DNA from: Gammaproteobacteria bacterium
Lineage (GTDB): Bacteria; Pseudomonadota; Gammaproteobacteria; Steroidobacterales; XN24
Direction: 5' to 3'
NCBI GenBank assembly: GCA_024640085.1
Contig: JAHEFR010000018.1
Coordinates: 1-57,997, forward strand
DNA length: 57,997 nt
The translations under genes were made by a program, and so were the position numbers. Below the pieces are notes generated by a model, which worked only from the letters and a program-made list of their open reading frames with translations, had not been told where the DNA came from and did not search any database. Positions 1 through 9,024 of the stretch are shown here, in pieces (the first letter of the stretch is position 1; each line of letters starts with the position of its first letter).

Positions 1-2162
1 GCCAGCGCCTGCTCGTGGATCTTCGGATCCTCAGTCTTGCCGTAGAAATCAAAGTCCCGCCGCTGGGTCTGCAGGTGACGGTACAGCGCCTCCGGCGCAT
101 CGAAGGCGTCCGCCGCAAACAACTGCTCCGCCAGGACGGCCATGGCTTGCCGCTGTTCGGCGACAGGCACGGGGCGGTATGGGTCCCTGGCCCCGGGCTG
201 CCCCTGGACGCTCCGATCCACCCGGACGCCCCCCACATATCGGGTCACGGTCACGACCATGTTGGTCCACTGCGCCCTGATCCCCTTGTAGGCCGCCACC
301 AATTCCTGCCAGCTCTGACCCTGCCTGGCGTAGGTCTGGACCAGGTCCCCGGTGAGGTTCCGGATCAGCTGCATGCGGTCCGCCGAATAACGGATCGCGT
401 CGCTGGCCAGGTCCTCGATCATGATCCGCGGATCGATGCCCGCGCCCGGCGAGCGCATGTCGTCGCCATCATTGCCGAAGCGCAGACCGCGTTCACTGGA
501 GCGAGTGAGGATCTCATCCAGTCGCGCCTCCTCCGCTTCCGGATCCGGCGATGCCCGGGAGTACCCGTATTCGATAGCCCATCGGTCGTACACCCCCGGT
601 CGTGTCTGGTAGTAGAGGCCATTGCCGCCGCCGTCAGGCTTGAGATTGATGGAGGCGTACTCCATCACCGAGGCCGTGACGTCGCCACCCGTATCGGCTG
701 CTCCCCCATACAGGGCTACCGAGTCATACAGTTGCGACGCGATGAAGTTGTGGCTCAAGCCCAGCACGTGACCGACTTCGTGCTGGACCAGTTCCATCAG
801 GGTCTGGCGGAACAACTCGGGGTCGTCTCCGGGTCCGGCTCCCGGCCCCTTGAGCGCGGCATTGGCGAAAAGATTGTCCAGCTGCCGCCGCGCGCCCAGG
901 GAACAGAATGCGAGCCCCGCCTTGGTCGGAGTACGGTCCGCGGTGATCTCGTAGGCCGGCCCCAGCCGCATCCGGCGGGTCATGTAGGAGTACTCCAGCA
1001 TGATGTCCGCGCCCAGGATTTCGCCGGTCCGGGGATCCCACTGCCAGTTCGCCATGCCGGCGAAGGCCGGCGTGGGCGAAGAAGTCCATCGCAGCACGTT
1101 GTAGCGGATGTCGCCGGCGTCCCAGCCGGCGGCGTCGGGCTGCACCTTCACCTCGATGGCATTCTCGAACCCAGCCTGCTCGAACGCCTGGTTCCAGCCG
1201 AGGGCGGCCGCGGCCACGGTGTCCCGGAATTCCTCCGGTGTGGTGTTCTCGATCCAGAACACGATGGGCTCCACCGGCTCCGAAAGCTCGGCCGCCGGGT
1301 CCTTTTTCTGCAGGCGCCATCGCTGGATGACGTCCCGCCACGGGGCCGCGGCGGTGCTGGTCAGGTCCGTCACGCGGTTGACGAAGTAACCGACCCTGGG
1401 ATCATAGCGACGGGAAGAATAGCCCTCGTCTGGCGCCTCGATAAAGGAGTGCTGGAGGCGGACGGTCACGTACCGGAGATCGGTGATCTCATCTCCTCCC
1501 GGCACGACGGGCGCAGGGTTCTCGAAGACGTATTCCACCACGAACTCGGAGTTCTTCGGGTATGACGCCACCGAGGCAAATCGTGTCTTCGTCTCGCTCA
1601 GGGCACCCAGATCGAAGGCCGGCTCGTCCTCCGCCTCCGGGTCAGGGGACGGCTTGATCTGGGTGAAAGATTCGTTGAGCAGCACCGGGCCCAGATCGAC
1701 CAGGACACCGTCCGAATCGTCCTCGGCCAGTATCTCAGCCGACGCCAGCACGGCAGGACTGATGTTGGCGTCCGCCGCCCGGCTGAGGGCGTTGTCCGGA
1801 TCGAAGTAGAAAGCCGTGTTGGGCTGGACGAAGTCGACGCGACCGAAGTGCCGGCGCAGGACGAGGATCGCGTTCTTGCTGCCCCACCCGCGGCCGAGGC
1901 CCGCCGCCACCGGCGCGTCCTGGAACGTGGATACGTAGATCAGCTCCCTGTCGAACTGATCGGGCCGTATCAGGGCGCGGACCGTCCCGTCGTCCCGATC
2001 GACGAAAACTGTCAACAGGCCGTCGAATCGGTCGCTGTCTTCGGTGAGAGACCGGACCGTCGCCTCGGGCTCCTCGACTCCCGCCGCCTGCTCTTTCCTT
2101 TCGCCACAGCCCGCCAGCAGCAACCCGCCGAGGACGCAGACCGCCATGAAGCCGACTCTCAT
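1..2162 (-). CDS. Secreted zinc metalloprotease lipoprotein (DUF5117/DUF4953-like), 3' end cut by window
   Basis: The reading frame is open from an ATG at 2162 to the left edge, about 720 codons, so the C-terminus lies outside the window. The N-terminus is a lipoprotein signal peptide with lipobox LLLAGC, followed by a Glu/Ala-rich stretch. A zinc-site motif HEVGHVLGLSH (residues 461-471) matches the metzincin pattern HExxHxxGxxH. Length, lipoprotein start and motif fit the large DUF5117/DUF4953 zinc-dependent metalloproteases that act on the outside of the cell. The start is supported by GGGGAG just upstream; a second in-frame ATG at 2147 would also leave a working signal peptide. It lies 116 bases downstream of another secreted zinc protease on the same strand. 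The substrate is unknown. The family call rests on motif and layout, not on a search. Confidence 0.85.
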   Translation of the reverse strand, partial: MRVGFMAVCVLGGLLLAGCGERKEQAAGVEEPEATVRSLTEDSDRFDGLLTVFVDRDDGTVRALIRPDQFDRELIYVSTFQDAPVAAGLGRGWGSKNAILVLRRHFGRVDFVQPNTAFYFDPDNALSRAADANISPAVLASAEILAEDDSDGVLVDLGPVLLNESFTQIKPSPDPEAEDEPAFDLGALSETKTRFASVASYPKNSEFVVEYVFENPAPVVPGGDEITDLRYVTVRLQHSFIEAPDEGYSSRRYDPRVGYFVNRVTDLTSTAAAPWRDVIQRWRLQKKDPAAELSEPVEPIVFWIENTTPEEFRDTVAAAALGWNQAFEQAGFENAIEVKVQPDAAGWDAGDIRYNVLRWTSSPTPAFAGMANWQWDPRTGEILGADIMLEYSYMTRRMRLGPAYEITADRTPTKAGLAFCSLGARRQLDNLFANAALKGPGAGPGDDPELFRQTLMELVQHEVGHVLGLSHNFIASQLYDSVALYGGAADTGGDVTASVMEYASINLKPDGGGNGLYYQTRPGVYDRWAIEYGYSRASPDPEAEEARLDEILTRSSERGLRFGNDGDDMRSPGAGIDPRIMIEDLASDAIRYSADRMQLIRNLTGDLVQTYARQGQSWQELVAAYKGIRAQWTNMVVTVTRYVGGVRVDRSVQGQPGARDPYRPVPVAEQRQAMAVLAEQLFAADAFDAPEALYRHLQTQRRDFDFYGKTEDPKIHEQAL

Positions 2163-2278
2163 ACCGCTCCCCGCAACTAAGGCGTTCTCATCCCGCCCGC
2201 CCGGCATCGATGCCGTCCGCCGACATGCCGGACAGGCCAACAATTCAGAAACCCGGCCATCAGGGTAGCCGTCGTCGA

Positions 2279-4357
2279 TCACCAGATCCTGACCCGGTCC
2301 TCCGGCGCCCGCCAGAGCGCGTCGCCCTCCTTGACTTCGAAGGCCTCGTAGAACTCCGGCATGTTGGAGACGACGCCGATCACCCGGTACTGGGCCGGGG
2401 AATGGGGGTCGCTCAGGACCTGCTGGCGGACAAAGTCCTCCCTGGATTTGATACGCCATACGTTGGCAAACCCGAGGAAGAATCGCTGCTGCCCGGTGAA
2501 ACCATCGATGACCGGAGCCGGCTTGCCGTCGAGGGAGAGCTCGTACGCCCGATAGGCCATGGTCAGACCGGCGAGATCGCCGATGTTCTCGCCCTGGGTC
2601 AGCTCGCCGTTGATATGCAGCCCCTCCACAGGTTCGTAGCCGTTGTACTGGTCGATGATCTTCCGGGCCCTGCGCTCGTATTCCTCGGCATCTTCGGGTG
2701 CCCACCAGTCTCTCAGCTCGCCTTTCTCGTCGATCTTGCGGCCCTGGTCGTCGAAGGCGTGCAGCATCTCGTGTCCGATGGCGGCACCGATGGCGCCGTA
2801 ATTGGCGGCCTTGTCCGCCTCCCGGTCGAAGAACGGCGGCTGCAGCACACCCGCCAGGAACACAAGTTCTCCCGCCGTGGGCAGGTAGTAGGCGTTGACT
2901 TCCTGGGTCCCGCGCGCGAACTCGCCCTTTCGTGGCGGCCTGCCGAGGTCGTCGATGTCATTTGCGTAAGTCTGCCGGGTCCCGCGCAGCATGTTGCCCA
3001 TGAGGTCACCGGCCACGATCTCCACGTCCTTGTAATCGCGCCAGTAGGCCGGGTAGCCGACGTAGACCTGGAGGGCCGCCAGTTTCTTCTGGGCTTCGGC
3101 CTTGGTCTCGGGCTGCATCCAGTCGAGTTCGTCGATGGACCGACTGTAGGCTGCGCGCAGATTTGCCACCATCTCGTCCATGCGCTCCCCGGCCTCTTTC
3201 GGGAAGAAGCGCTCCAGATAGATCCGGCCGATGGCGTCGCGGAGCACGACGTTGGCGTTCTGGAGGGCGTATTCCCACCGTTCCCGGGGTGCTTCCTGGC
3301 CACTCAGCACCCGACCTCGGAACTCGAAGCGAGCGTCGAAGAAAGGCTGGCTGAGCTGGTAGGCGAAGCCGTCGATCAGGTGCACTGTCAGGTAGGACTT
3401 CCACTGATCGAGCGGCACCTCGGGCATCAATGTGGCGAAATCCGTAAAGAAGCTCGGGGTGCTCAGGTTGAGATCCGCGGCGTCACCCAGCCCGGCCGCG
3501 TCCAGGTAGACCGCCCAGTCGAAACCCGGAGCCACCGTCGCCAGGTCTGCGGTCGGCATAGGATTGTAGGTCGCGATCCTGTCCCGGGTCCTGGTTCTCT
3601 CCCACTGGATTTCCGCGATACGCTTCTCGAGGGCCAGAATACCCTCAGCCTCCGCGCGGCTGTCCTCGCGGCCCGCCAGCGACAGGAGACGATCGGCATA
3701 GTCCACGTAGCCGGCCCGGTAGGTCGCGAATTTCTCTTCATCCTTCAGGTAGTAATCCCGGTCCGGCATGCCAAGGCCGCCCTGCCAGAGATAGAAAAGG
3801 TAACGGCTGGTGTCCTTGCGATCCCGGTCCACGTAATAGTCGAATGGCACGCCCAGCTGCAGCCACATGTTGCGCCCGAACAGTCGGGCCAGGTCACTGT
3901 AGGACTCGGCGGCGTCGATGAGCGCAAGCTCTTCATTCAGCGATGCGAGGCCGAGTTCGTTGACCCGGGCCTCATCCATATAGCTGGTGTAAAAATCACC
4001 GATCTTCTGCTCGTTCGAACCGGGTTCGGCATCGGCGAGAGCCGCTTCCTCCAGGACTACCTTGAGGCGGGCCTCGTTGCGTTCCCTGACCTCCACCCAG
4101 GAACCGTACCGGACCTCATCGGGTGGTATCTCGGTGTTTTCGAGCCACGCGCCGTTGGCAAAGCGGAAGAAATCGTCCTGGGGACGGACTTCGCGGTCGA
4201 TATTCTCGATCGGGACGCCGGACTTCATGGTCGGCTGCGGCGCCGCTTCCGGCGCAGTCTCGACGGAAGCATTGGCCGTCTGCATGGCCCCGGATTCGTC
4301 TGCATCGCTGCAGGCCGTCAGTGCCGCGGCAACCGCGACCAACCAGAATCTGGACAT
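2279..4357 (-). CDS. M13-family (neprilysin/PepO-like) zinc endopeptidase lipoprotein
   Basis: A 692-residue protein typical of bacterial M13 peptidases, which cleave peptides outside the cytoplasm. It starts at the ATG at 4357, preceded by GAGGGGA, with a lipoprotein signal peptide (lipobox LTAC). The N-terminal half is the helical M13 domain. The catalytic half carries NAYY (substrate binding), HEMLHAFDD (zinc and catalysis, residues 529-533) and ENIGDLAG with the third zinc ligand near Glu590. It ends in VRIW, the position of the family's conserved C-terminal Trp. The frame stays open upstream of 4357, but that stretch lies over the divergent bactofilin gene and has no signal peptide. The downstream neighbour on the same strand is also a secreted zinc protease, so the two may be co-transcribed. 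Confidence 0.95.
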   Translation of the reverse strand: MSRFWLVAVAAALTACSDADESGAMQTANASVETAPEAAPQPTMKSGVPIENIDREVRPQDDFFRFANGAWLENTEIPPDEVRYGSWVEVRERNEARLKVVLEEAALADAEPGSNEQKIGDFYTSYMDEARVNELGLASLNEELALIDAAESYSDLARLFGRNMWLQLGVPFDYYVDRDRKDTSRYLFYLWQGGLGMPDRDYYLKDEEKFATYRAGYVDYADRLLSLAGREDSRAEAEGILALEKRIAEIQWERTRTRDRIATYNPMPTADLATVAPGFDWAVYLDAAGLGDAADLNLSTPSFFTDFATLMPEVPLDQWKSYLTVHLIDGFAYQLSQPFFDARFEFRGRVLSGQEAPRERWEYALQNANVVLRDAIGRIYLERFFPKEAGERMDEMVANLRAAYSRSIDELDWMQPETKAEAQKKLAALQVYVGYPAYWRDYKDVEIVAGDLMGNMLRGTRQTYANDIDDLGRPPRKGEFARGTQEVNAYYLPTAGELVFLAGVLQPPFFDREADKAANYGAIGAAIGHEMLHAFDDQGRKIDEKGELRDWWAPEDAEEYERRARKIIDQYNGYEPVEGLHINGELTQGENIGDLAGLTMAYRAYELSLDGKPAPVIDGFTGQQRFFLGFANVWRIKSREDFVRQQVLSDPHSPAQYRVIGVVSNMPEFYEAFEVKEGDALWRAPEDRVRIW

Positions 4358-4559
4358 GATTCCCCTCGATACGACTGGCGAAAAGTTGTGCATTTTATCA
4401 GACGCGAATGCCGTGACGCCCTGACTTTTCTCGTTTCGCCTTGCCCGGGCCTCCGGTCGGCGAGGCCTCAGGCCGCCGCCCCCGCTTTGCCTTCCGTGAG
4501 ACCGCCCGACGGCGTACGGGTTCCCGCGCACGTACCCCCCCAGGCGGCGTCGTCTTACA

Positions 4560-5009
4560 ATGACCCGACCACAGGAAACAGGGAAGCGGGTCGTGGCAGA
4601 CAAAAGGAAACGGCGTCTATTCGACGCCATGGGGGAACCGACCACGATCATCGACCGGTCGACGGAGATCCACGGCGAAATCCACAGCAACGGCCATGTA
4701 CTCGTCATGGGCGCAGTTTTTGGAGATTCCGATATGGAAGGCTCGATCACCCTGGCGGAAGGCGCGTCCTGGACCGGCAGGATGCGCGGCGCGGATCTGA
4801 TCATCGCCGGATCCGTCGACGGCGACGTTACCGCCCGCGACCGCGTGGAAATCAGGCCGGGTGCCCGGATTCAGGGAAGCGTGTCTGCATCCCGCATCGC
4901 CATCGGCGAGGGCGCGGTCGTCGACGGTGATCTCCGAACCTCCGGGAGCGGGGAACCCACCCGGTTCGTCGAGAAGCGGAACCCGGGAGGGCGCGCCTCC
5001 CGAGAGTAA
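4560..5009 (+). CDS. Bactofilin family protein
   Basis: A small protein with the repeating Gly/Val/Ile pattern of the bactofilin beta-helix (for example GSVDGDVTARDRVEIRPGAR), flanked by a basic N-terminal tail and a charged C-terminal tail. Bactofilins polymerise into filaments at the membrane and help place cell-wall or envelope machinery. The ATG at 4560 gives 149 residues; a GTG at 4593 and an ATG at 4629 are in frame, and no start has a strong ribosome site, so the N-terminus is uncertain. The gene is divergent from the M13 protease across about 200 bases and abuts the convergent MAPEG gene with no gap. No neighbouring M23 peptidase gene, a frequent bactofilin partner, is seen. Confidence 0.88.
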   Translation: MTRPQETGKRVVADKRKRRLFDAMGEPTTIIDRSTEIHGEIHSNGHVLVMGAVFGDSDMEGSITLAEGASWTGRMRGADLIIAGSVDGDVTARDRVEIRPGARIQGSVSASRIAIGEGAVVDGDLRTSGSGEPTRFVEKRNPGGRASRE

Positions 5010-5417
5010 TCACGCCGTCAGCAGCCTGAACGCCATCGCGGCCATGATGAACCACTGGACCAGATACAGCGCGAATCTCGCGTTGACCGCCATGTTGCTG
5101 GTGGAGGCGAGATGGACGATCGACTGGCCAATTCTTGCGCCAAGGAACCACATCGCGAGACCGTCCGTCGCCTGGGATTGATCTGTCGCGAGGGCGACGG
5201 CGATGAGTCCCCCGAAGATCGGCAGGTTCTCGTAACAGTTGGCGTGGGCGCGACAGAGCCTGCGGGAAAATTCGCCCACGTCCGCGCCACCGGGATCGAA
5301 CTGGTTAGGGGCCCGTTTTCCCGATATTACAAGCGATGCCCGGTACAGTCCGATCAACAGGACCAGGAAAAGGGTCCAGGCGGCGAATCCTGCTAGCGCT
5401 GTGGCTGAAGGGCTCAT
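5010..5417 (-). CDS. MAPEG family integral membrane protein
   Basis: A 135-residue protein with four hydrophobic segments and the MAPEG-like motif ANCYENLPIFGG, including the conserved Glu-Asn, followed by an Arg-x2-x-Ser-x-x-His pattern. MAPEG proteins include glutathione-dependent membrane transferases; bacterial members are mostly uncharacterised. The ATG at 5417 is fixed by the strong ribosome site GGAGGAGATCTG directly upstream. The stop touches the end of the bactofilin gene on the other strand, so the two are convergent. No substrate can be read from context. Confidence 0.87.
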   Translation of the reverse strand: MSPSATALAGFAAWTLFLVLLIGLYRASLVISGKRAPNQFDPGGADVGEFSRRLCRAHANCYENLPIFGGLIAVALATDQSQATDGLAMWFLGARIGQSIVHLASTSNMAVNARFALYLVQWFIMAAMAFRLLTA

Positions 5418-5642
5418 CAGATCTCCTCCAATGTTTGGAATGCTGCATGGCAACGAGAATTGCCGGTTCAAGTATGCGGTAAATGGACTGGTGGCGAGGC
5501 TCGTATTGTGCTTTTCTTGTAGCCGCCCGGTCGCGGAATTGCGGCTGGCGGGGGAGGCGGTCCATGGCGACGCCATGGGGCTCGCGGGCCGCCCCCGGGT
5601 TGCCGATAGAACAATAACTAGAACAACAGACCTTGGTGTCCT

Positions 5643-7976
5643 ATGTCTCGAACCGGTCCCGGTATCCGACTGACCAGGGTGGCGCTGGTCGCCACTATTG
5701 CCCTGGCGACACCGGCCGTATACCTGCTGATCCACTCGGGCCCCTCCATGGGACGCATCGCGGGAGAAATCTCCGCCCATATCCGTGGAGAGTCCCAGAA
5801 ATTGGCGGCGGATCGTTCCGCCCGCCAGGCCTCCATGATCGCCGATGCCCTGTCCGGCCGCGAGCCCGGGTCGCCCCTGACGGAGGGCGAACTGGAGAAC
5901 CTGCGCGCAGGCGCGGGAGCTATGTCAGTACGGCTGCTGGACACGGCAGGAACGGAGTTGCTCCGCGCGGGGCAGGATCCCGTCGATGCGGTCCGCGCCA
6001 AGGCGCGGGTGGAGGCAGGATCACTGGCTGGTAGCGAGATCTCGGTCGCCGCTCCCATCCCCGGTGCGGCGAGCTCTCTCCAGGCCATCGATCGTACCCT
6101 GCGTAGCGAGTGGGCACGTCTCGCCTGGCGGACGGCCGTCATCGCCGCGGTGGGGCTGGCCCTCGGCCTGCTGGCGCTGCTGGGCTGGCAGACATGGGAT
6201 GCCGCTCACACCCGATCCGGCAAGGTGACAGAGACTAAGGGTGAGCCGGCCCCGTTACCGGACAACCTGGGCGAAATGGCCGTCTCGGGACCATTCCTGG
6301 AACAACTGCTCGACAGCACCCATGACGGAGTGTTCTTCCTTTCGCCTGACCTCCGCGTCATCAGGACGAATCCTCAAGCGCTGGGCATGCTGGCCTACGA
6401 TGAAGCGCAACTCCTGGGGCAACCGCTCAGCGCCTTCGTTCCCGAGGATGGCGAAGGCTTCCTGGACGCCGAAGGCGTACTGAACGCAGACGGAGAGACC
6501 GACCTCTCGTCCAAGGGCGGGCACCGCATCCGCGTGACGTATCGAAGCAATGTGCTGGAGGACAGCGAATCGAAGGTGGCGGGGCATATCTTGGTCTTCC
6601 GCAACATCACCGACGAGACCCGCACCCGGAAGCGCGTGCAGTATCTCACCCGGTTCGATTCCCTGACCAGGGTCGCGAATCGGATCCAGTTCCAGCACAA
6701 GCTGCAGCAGGGTATCGCCAGGGCATCGAGAAACGGACTGCGTGTGGCCCTGCTGTACGTCGACCTGGACAGGTTCAAGGACATCAACGATACCTTCGGC
6801 CACCCCGTCGGCGATCGCAGCCTCGAGATTACCGCCCGCCGTCTGGTCGATGCACTCGAGCCTGGCACCCTGGTAGGCCGCCTCGCCGGGGACGAGTTCG
6901 CGATCCTGCTTGACTCCCTGCCGGCGGGGCAGGATCTCAACGCCAGCCTGGCGGCGACCGCCCGGATGCTGCTGGATGCCATCGCCAAGGAATTCTACGT
7001 GGAGGGCAGGGAGCTTTTTGTGACGGCGAGCCTGGGGATCGCCCTGTGCCCGGATGATGCCGACAACGTCGTGGACCTCATCAGGAACGCCGACGCGGCC
7101 ATGTATCACGCCAAGGAAAACGGCGGCAACACCTACGGCTTCTACAGCCCGAGGATGAACGCCAACGCCGTGGATCGGCTGGTCCTCAAGAATGAACTCC
7201 GGCATGCGCTCATCAGGAAAGAATTCCAGGTGCTATACCAGCCGAAAATCGACCTCGAGGATGGCAGGGTGGCCGGCGCGGAGGCGTTGTTGCGTTGGCG
7301 GCACCCCAAGCGCGGAGAAGTGCCGCCGGCAGTGTTCATCCCGTTGGCTGAGGACAGTGGGTTGATCTTCGAGATCGGCGCATGGGTCCTGTCCCAGGTC
7401 TGCCGCGATTACGCCATGTGGCAGACCCGTCTGGCCTGGCCGGGACGAGTGGCGGTAAACCTATCGCTGACGCAACTCAGGCAGAAGGACTTTGTAGCCC
7501 GAGTGGAGCGGATATTCGAGGAAAATCGTCTCACGCCTTCCTGTCTGGAGCTGGAGATCACCGAGTCGACCCTGATGCGGGACGGCGAACGCACCCTGAA
7601 GCTGCTCGACCGCCTTTATCAGCTTGGTCTGCACTTGTGCATCGACGATTTCGGGACCGGCTACTCCTCGCTGAGCGCGCTCCAGCACTTCCCGATCGGC
7701 ACCCTGAAGATCGACCAGTCATTCGTCAAGAACGCGCTGCACTCCCCGGACAGCGGGGCTCTCGTCGCCACCATTATCAACATGGGTCAGAACCTCGGCA
7801 TGGACGTGGTGGCCGAGGGTGTCGAGACGGAAGAGCAACTCGCCTTCCTGCGCAGCCACCGGTGCGCCTATGGCCAGGGACACCTGTTCGGTGGCCCGGT
7901 CACCGGAGACGATTACCTGCAGCTGCTGGTCGAGCAGCAGACGGGAGAAGCCCCCCTGGCCACTCTGTTCCACTGA
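5643..7976 (+). CDS. Membrane PAS-GGDEF-EAL protein (cyclic di-GMP turnover)
   Basis: A 777-residue signalling protein. Domains in order: a membrane helix (about residues 12-32), a periplasmic segment of about 125 residues, a second helix (about 162-184), a PAS domain (about 215-330), a GGDEF domain and an EAL domain. The diguanylate cyclase signature is AGDEF (415-419), with Ala in place of the first Gly. Such variants are active in some proteins and inactive in others. The EAL domain looks intact: EALLR at 547-551, DDFGTGYSS, and EGVETEEQL near the end. The likely net activity is therefore hydrolysis of cyclic di-GMP, tuned by the PAS and periplasmic parts. The gene is monocistronic in appearance. 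Confidence 0.95.
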   Translation: MSRTGPGIRLTRVALVATIALATPAVYLLIHSGPSMGRIAGEISAHIRGESQKLAADRSARQASMIADALSGREPGSPLTEGELENLRAGAGAMSVRLLDTAGTELLRAGQDPVDAVRAKARVEAGSLAGSEISVAAPIPGAASSLQAIDRTLRSEWARLAWRTAVIAAVGLALGLLALLGWQTWDAAHTRSGKVTETKGEPAPLPDNLGEMAVSGPFLEQLLDSTHDGVFFLSPDLRVIRTNPQALGMLAYDEAQLLGQPLSAFVPEDGEGFLDAEGVLNADGETDLSSKGGHRIRVTYRSNVLEDSESKVAGHILVFRNITDETRTRKRVQYLTRFDSLTRVANRIQFQHKLQQGIARASRNGLRVALLYVDLDRFKDINDTFGHPVGDRSLEITARRLVDALEPGTLVGRLAGDEFAILLDSLPAGQDLNASLAATARMLLDAIAKEFYVEGRELFVTASLGIALCPDDADNVVDLIRNADAAMYHAKENGGNTYGFYSPRMNANAVDRLVLKNELRHALIRKEFQVLYQPKIDLEDGRVAGAEALLRWRHPKRGEVPPAVFIPLAEDSGLIFEIGAWVLSQVCRDYAMWQTRLAWPGRVAVNLSLTQLRQKDFVARVERIFEENRLTPSCLELEITESTLMRDGERTLKLLDRLYQLGLHLCIDDFGTGYSSLSALQHFPIGTLKIDQSFVKNALHSPDSGALVATIINMGQNLGMDVVAEGVETEEQLAFLRSHRCAYGQGHLFGGPVTGDDYLQLLVEQQTGEAPLATLFH

Positions 7977-8040
7977 CCGGGCAGGGGCTCCGCTCCCGAT
8001 TTCCCGCGCTAGACTCTCTTGTGGGAGGACGTTGCGATCC

Positions 8041-9024
8041 ATGAGAGCGATGGTGTTAGCCCGGGTTGGTGCCCCGCTCGTACTCGAGGAGCGTCCCGAC
8101 CCGGAACCAGGTCCCGGACAGGTTCTGATTCGGGTGCGGGCCTGCGCCGTCTGTCGGACGGATCTGCATGTGTTCGACGGCGATCTGCCAGATATCAGGA
8201 CGCCGCTGATTCCTGGGCACGAGATCGTGGGCGAAGTCGTGACAGTCGCCAGCGGCTCGCCTCTCGAGCCCGGGCAGAGAGTGGGCGTGCCCTGGCTCGG
8301 ACACACCTGCGGACGTTGCGACTACTGCGCATCAGGCCACGAGAACCTGTGCGAGAACGCGCGCTTCACGGGCTATCAGATCGACGGCGGCTTCGCGGAG
8401 ATGACCGTTGCGGACGATCGCTTCTGCTTCCCAATCGGGGACGCCTATTCCGACGTGGAAGCGGCCCCGCTGCTGTGTGCTGGCCTCATCGGCCACCGTT
8501 GTCTCTCGATGACTGAGGACGCCCGGCGATTGGGCATCTACGGATTCGGAGCAGCCGCACATATCGTCGCCCAGGTGGCGAAATGGCAGGGACGGGATAT
8601 CTATGCCTTCACCCGTCCCGACGACGCGTCCGCCCGGGACTTCGCCAGACAGCTCGGCGCGACCTGGGCGGGCGGCTCCGACGAGACGCCGCCGGCCGAA
8701 CTGGACGCCGCAATCATTTTCGCTCCCGTGGGAACACTGGTGCCCGCGGCCCTCAGAGCGGTACGGCCGGGCGGCGTAGTGGTCTGCGGAGGGATCCACA
8801 TGAGTGATATCCCCTCATTCCCCTACCGCATTCTTTGGGGAGAGCGCGTGCTCCGCTCCGTCGCCAACCTGACCCGGCGTGACGCTGAGGATTTCCTGTC
8901 GCTCGCTCCGCGGGTGCCAGTGAAGACCCATACAACGCGCTATCCGCTGGCGGAGGCCAACGACGCCCTCGAGGACCTGCGCCACGGGCGGCTGAGCGGC
9001 GCCGCCGTGCTGGTCATGGATTGA
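8041..9024 (+). CDS. Zinc-dependent alcohol dehydrogenase family protein
   Basis: A 327-residue medium-chain dehydrogenase with both zinc sites: catalytic Cys38 and His60-Glu61, and a structural site of Cys90, Cys93, Cys96 and Cys104. A nucleotide-binding GFGAAA loop begins the Rossmann half. Proteins of this kind oxidise alcohols or reduce aldehydes with NAD(P). The ATG at 8041 follows GGGAGGA at long spacing; another ATG three codons later is possible. The 3' end overlaps the convergent AttH-like gene by 11 bases. The physiological substrate is not apparent. Confidence 0.93.
   Translation: MRAMVLARVGAPLVLEERPDPEPGPGQVLIRVRACAVCRTDLHVFDGDLPDIRTPLIPGHEIVGEVVTVASGSPLEPGQRVGVPWLGHTCGRCDYCASGHENLCENARFTGYQIDGGFAEMTVADDRFCFPIGDAYSDVEAAPLLCAGLIGHRCLSMTEDARRLGIYGFGAAAHIVAQVAKWQGRDIYAFTRPDDASARDFARQLGATWAGGSDETPPAELDAAIIFAPVGTLVPAALRAVRPGGVVVCGGIHMSDIPSFPYRILWGERVLRSVANLTRRDAEDFLSLAPRVPVKTHTTRYPLAEANDALEDLRHGRLSGAAVLVMD

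Noticed and set aside
15-1565. Long plus-strand open frame of 516 codons
   Set aside because: It is antisense to the zinc protease, has no recognisable domain, and its Arg/Gly/Val-rich make-up is that of a shadow frame in GC-rich DNA.
2210-4930. Long plus-strand open frame of 906 codons
   Set aside because: It is antisense to the M13 peptidase, which has all family motifs and a signal peptide on the other strand; the frame also runs into the bactofilin gene in another phase.
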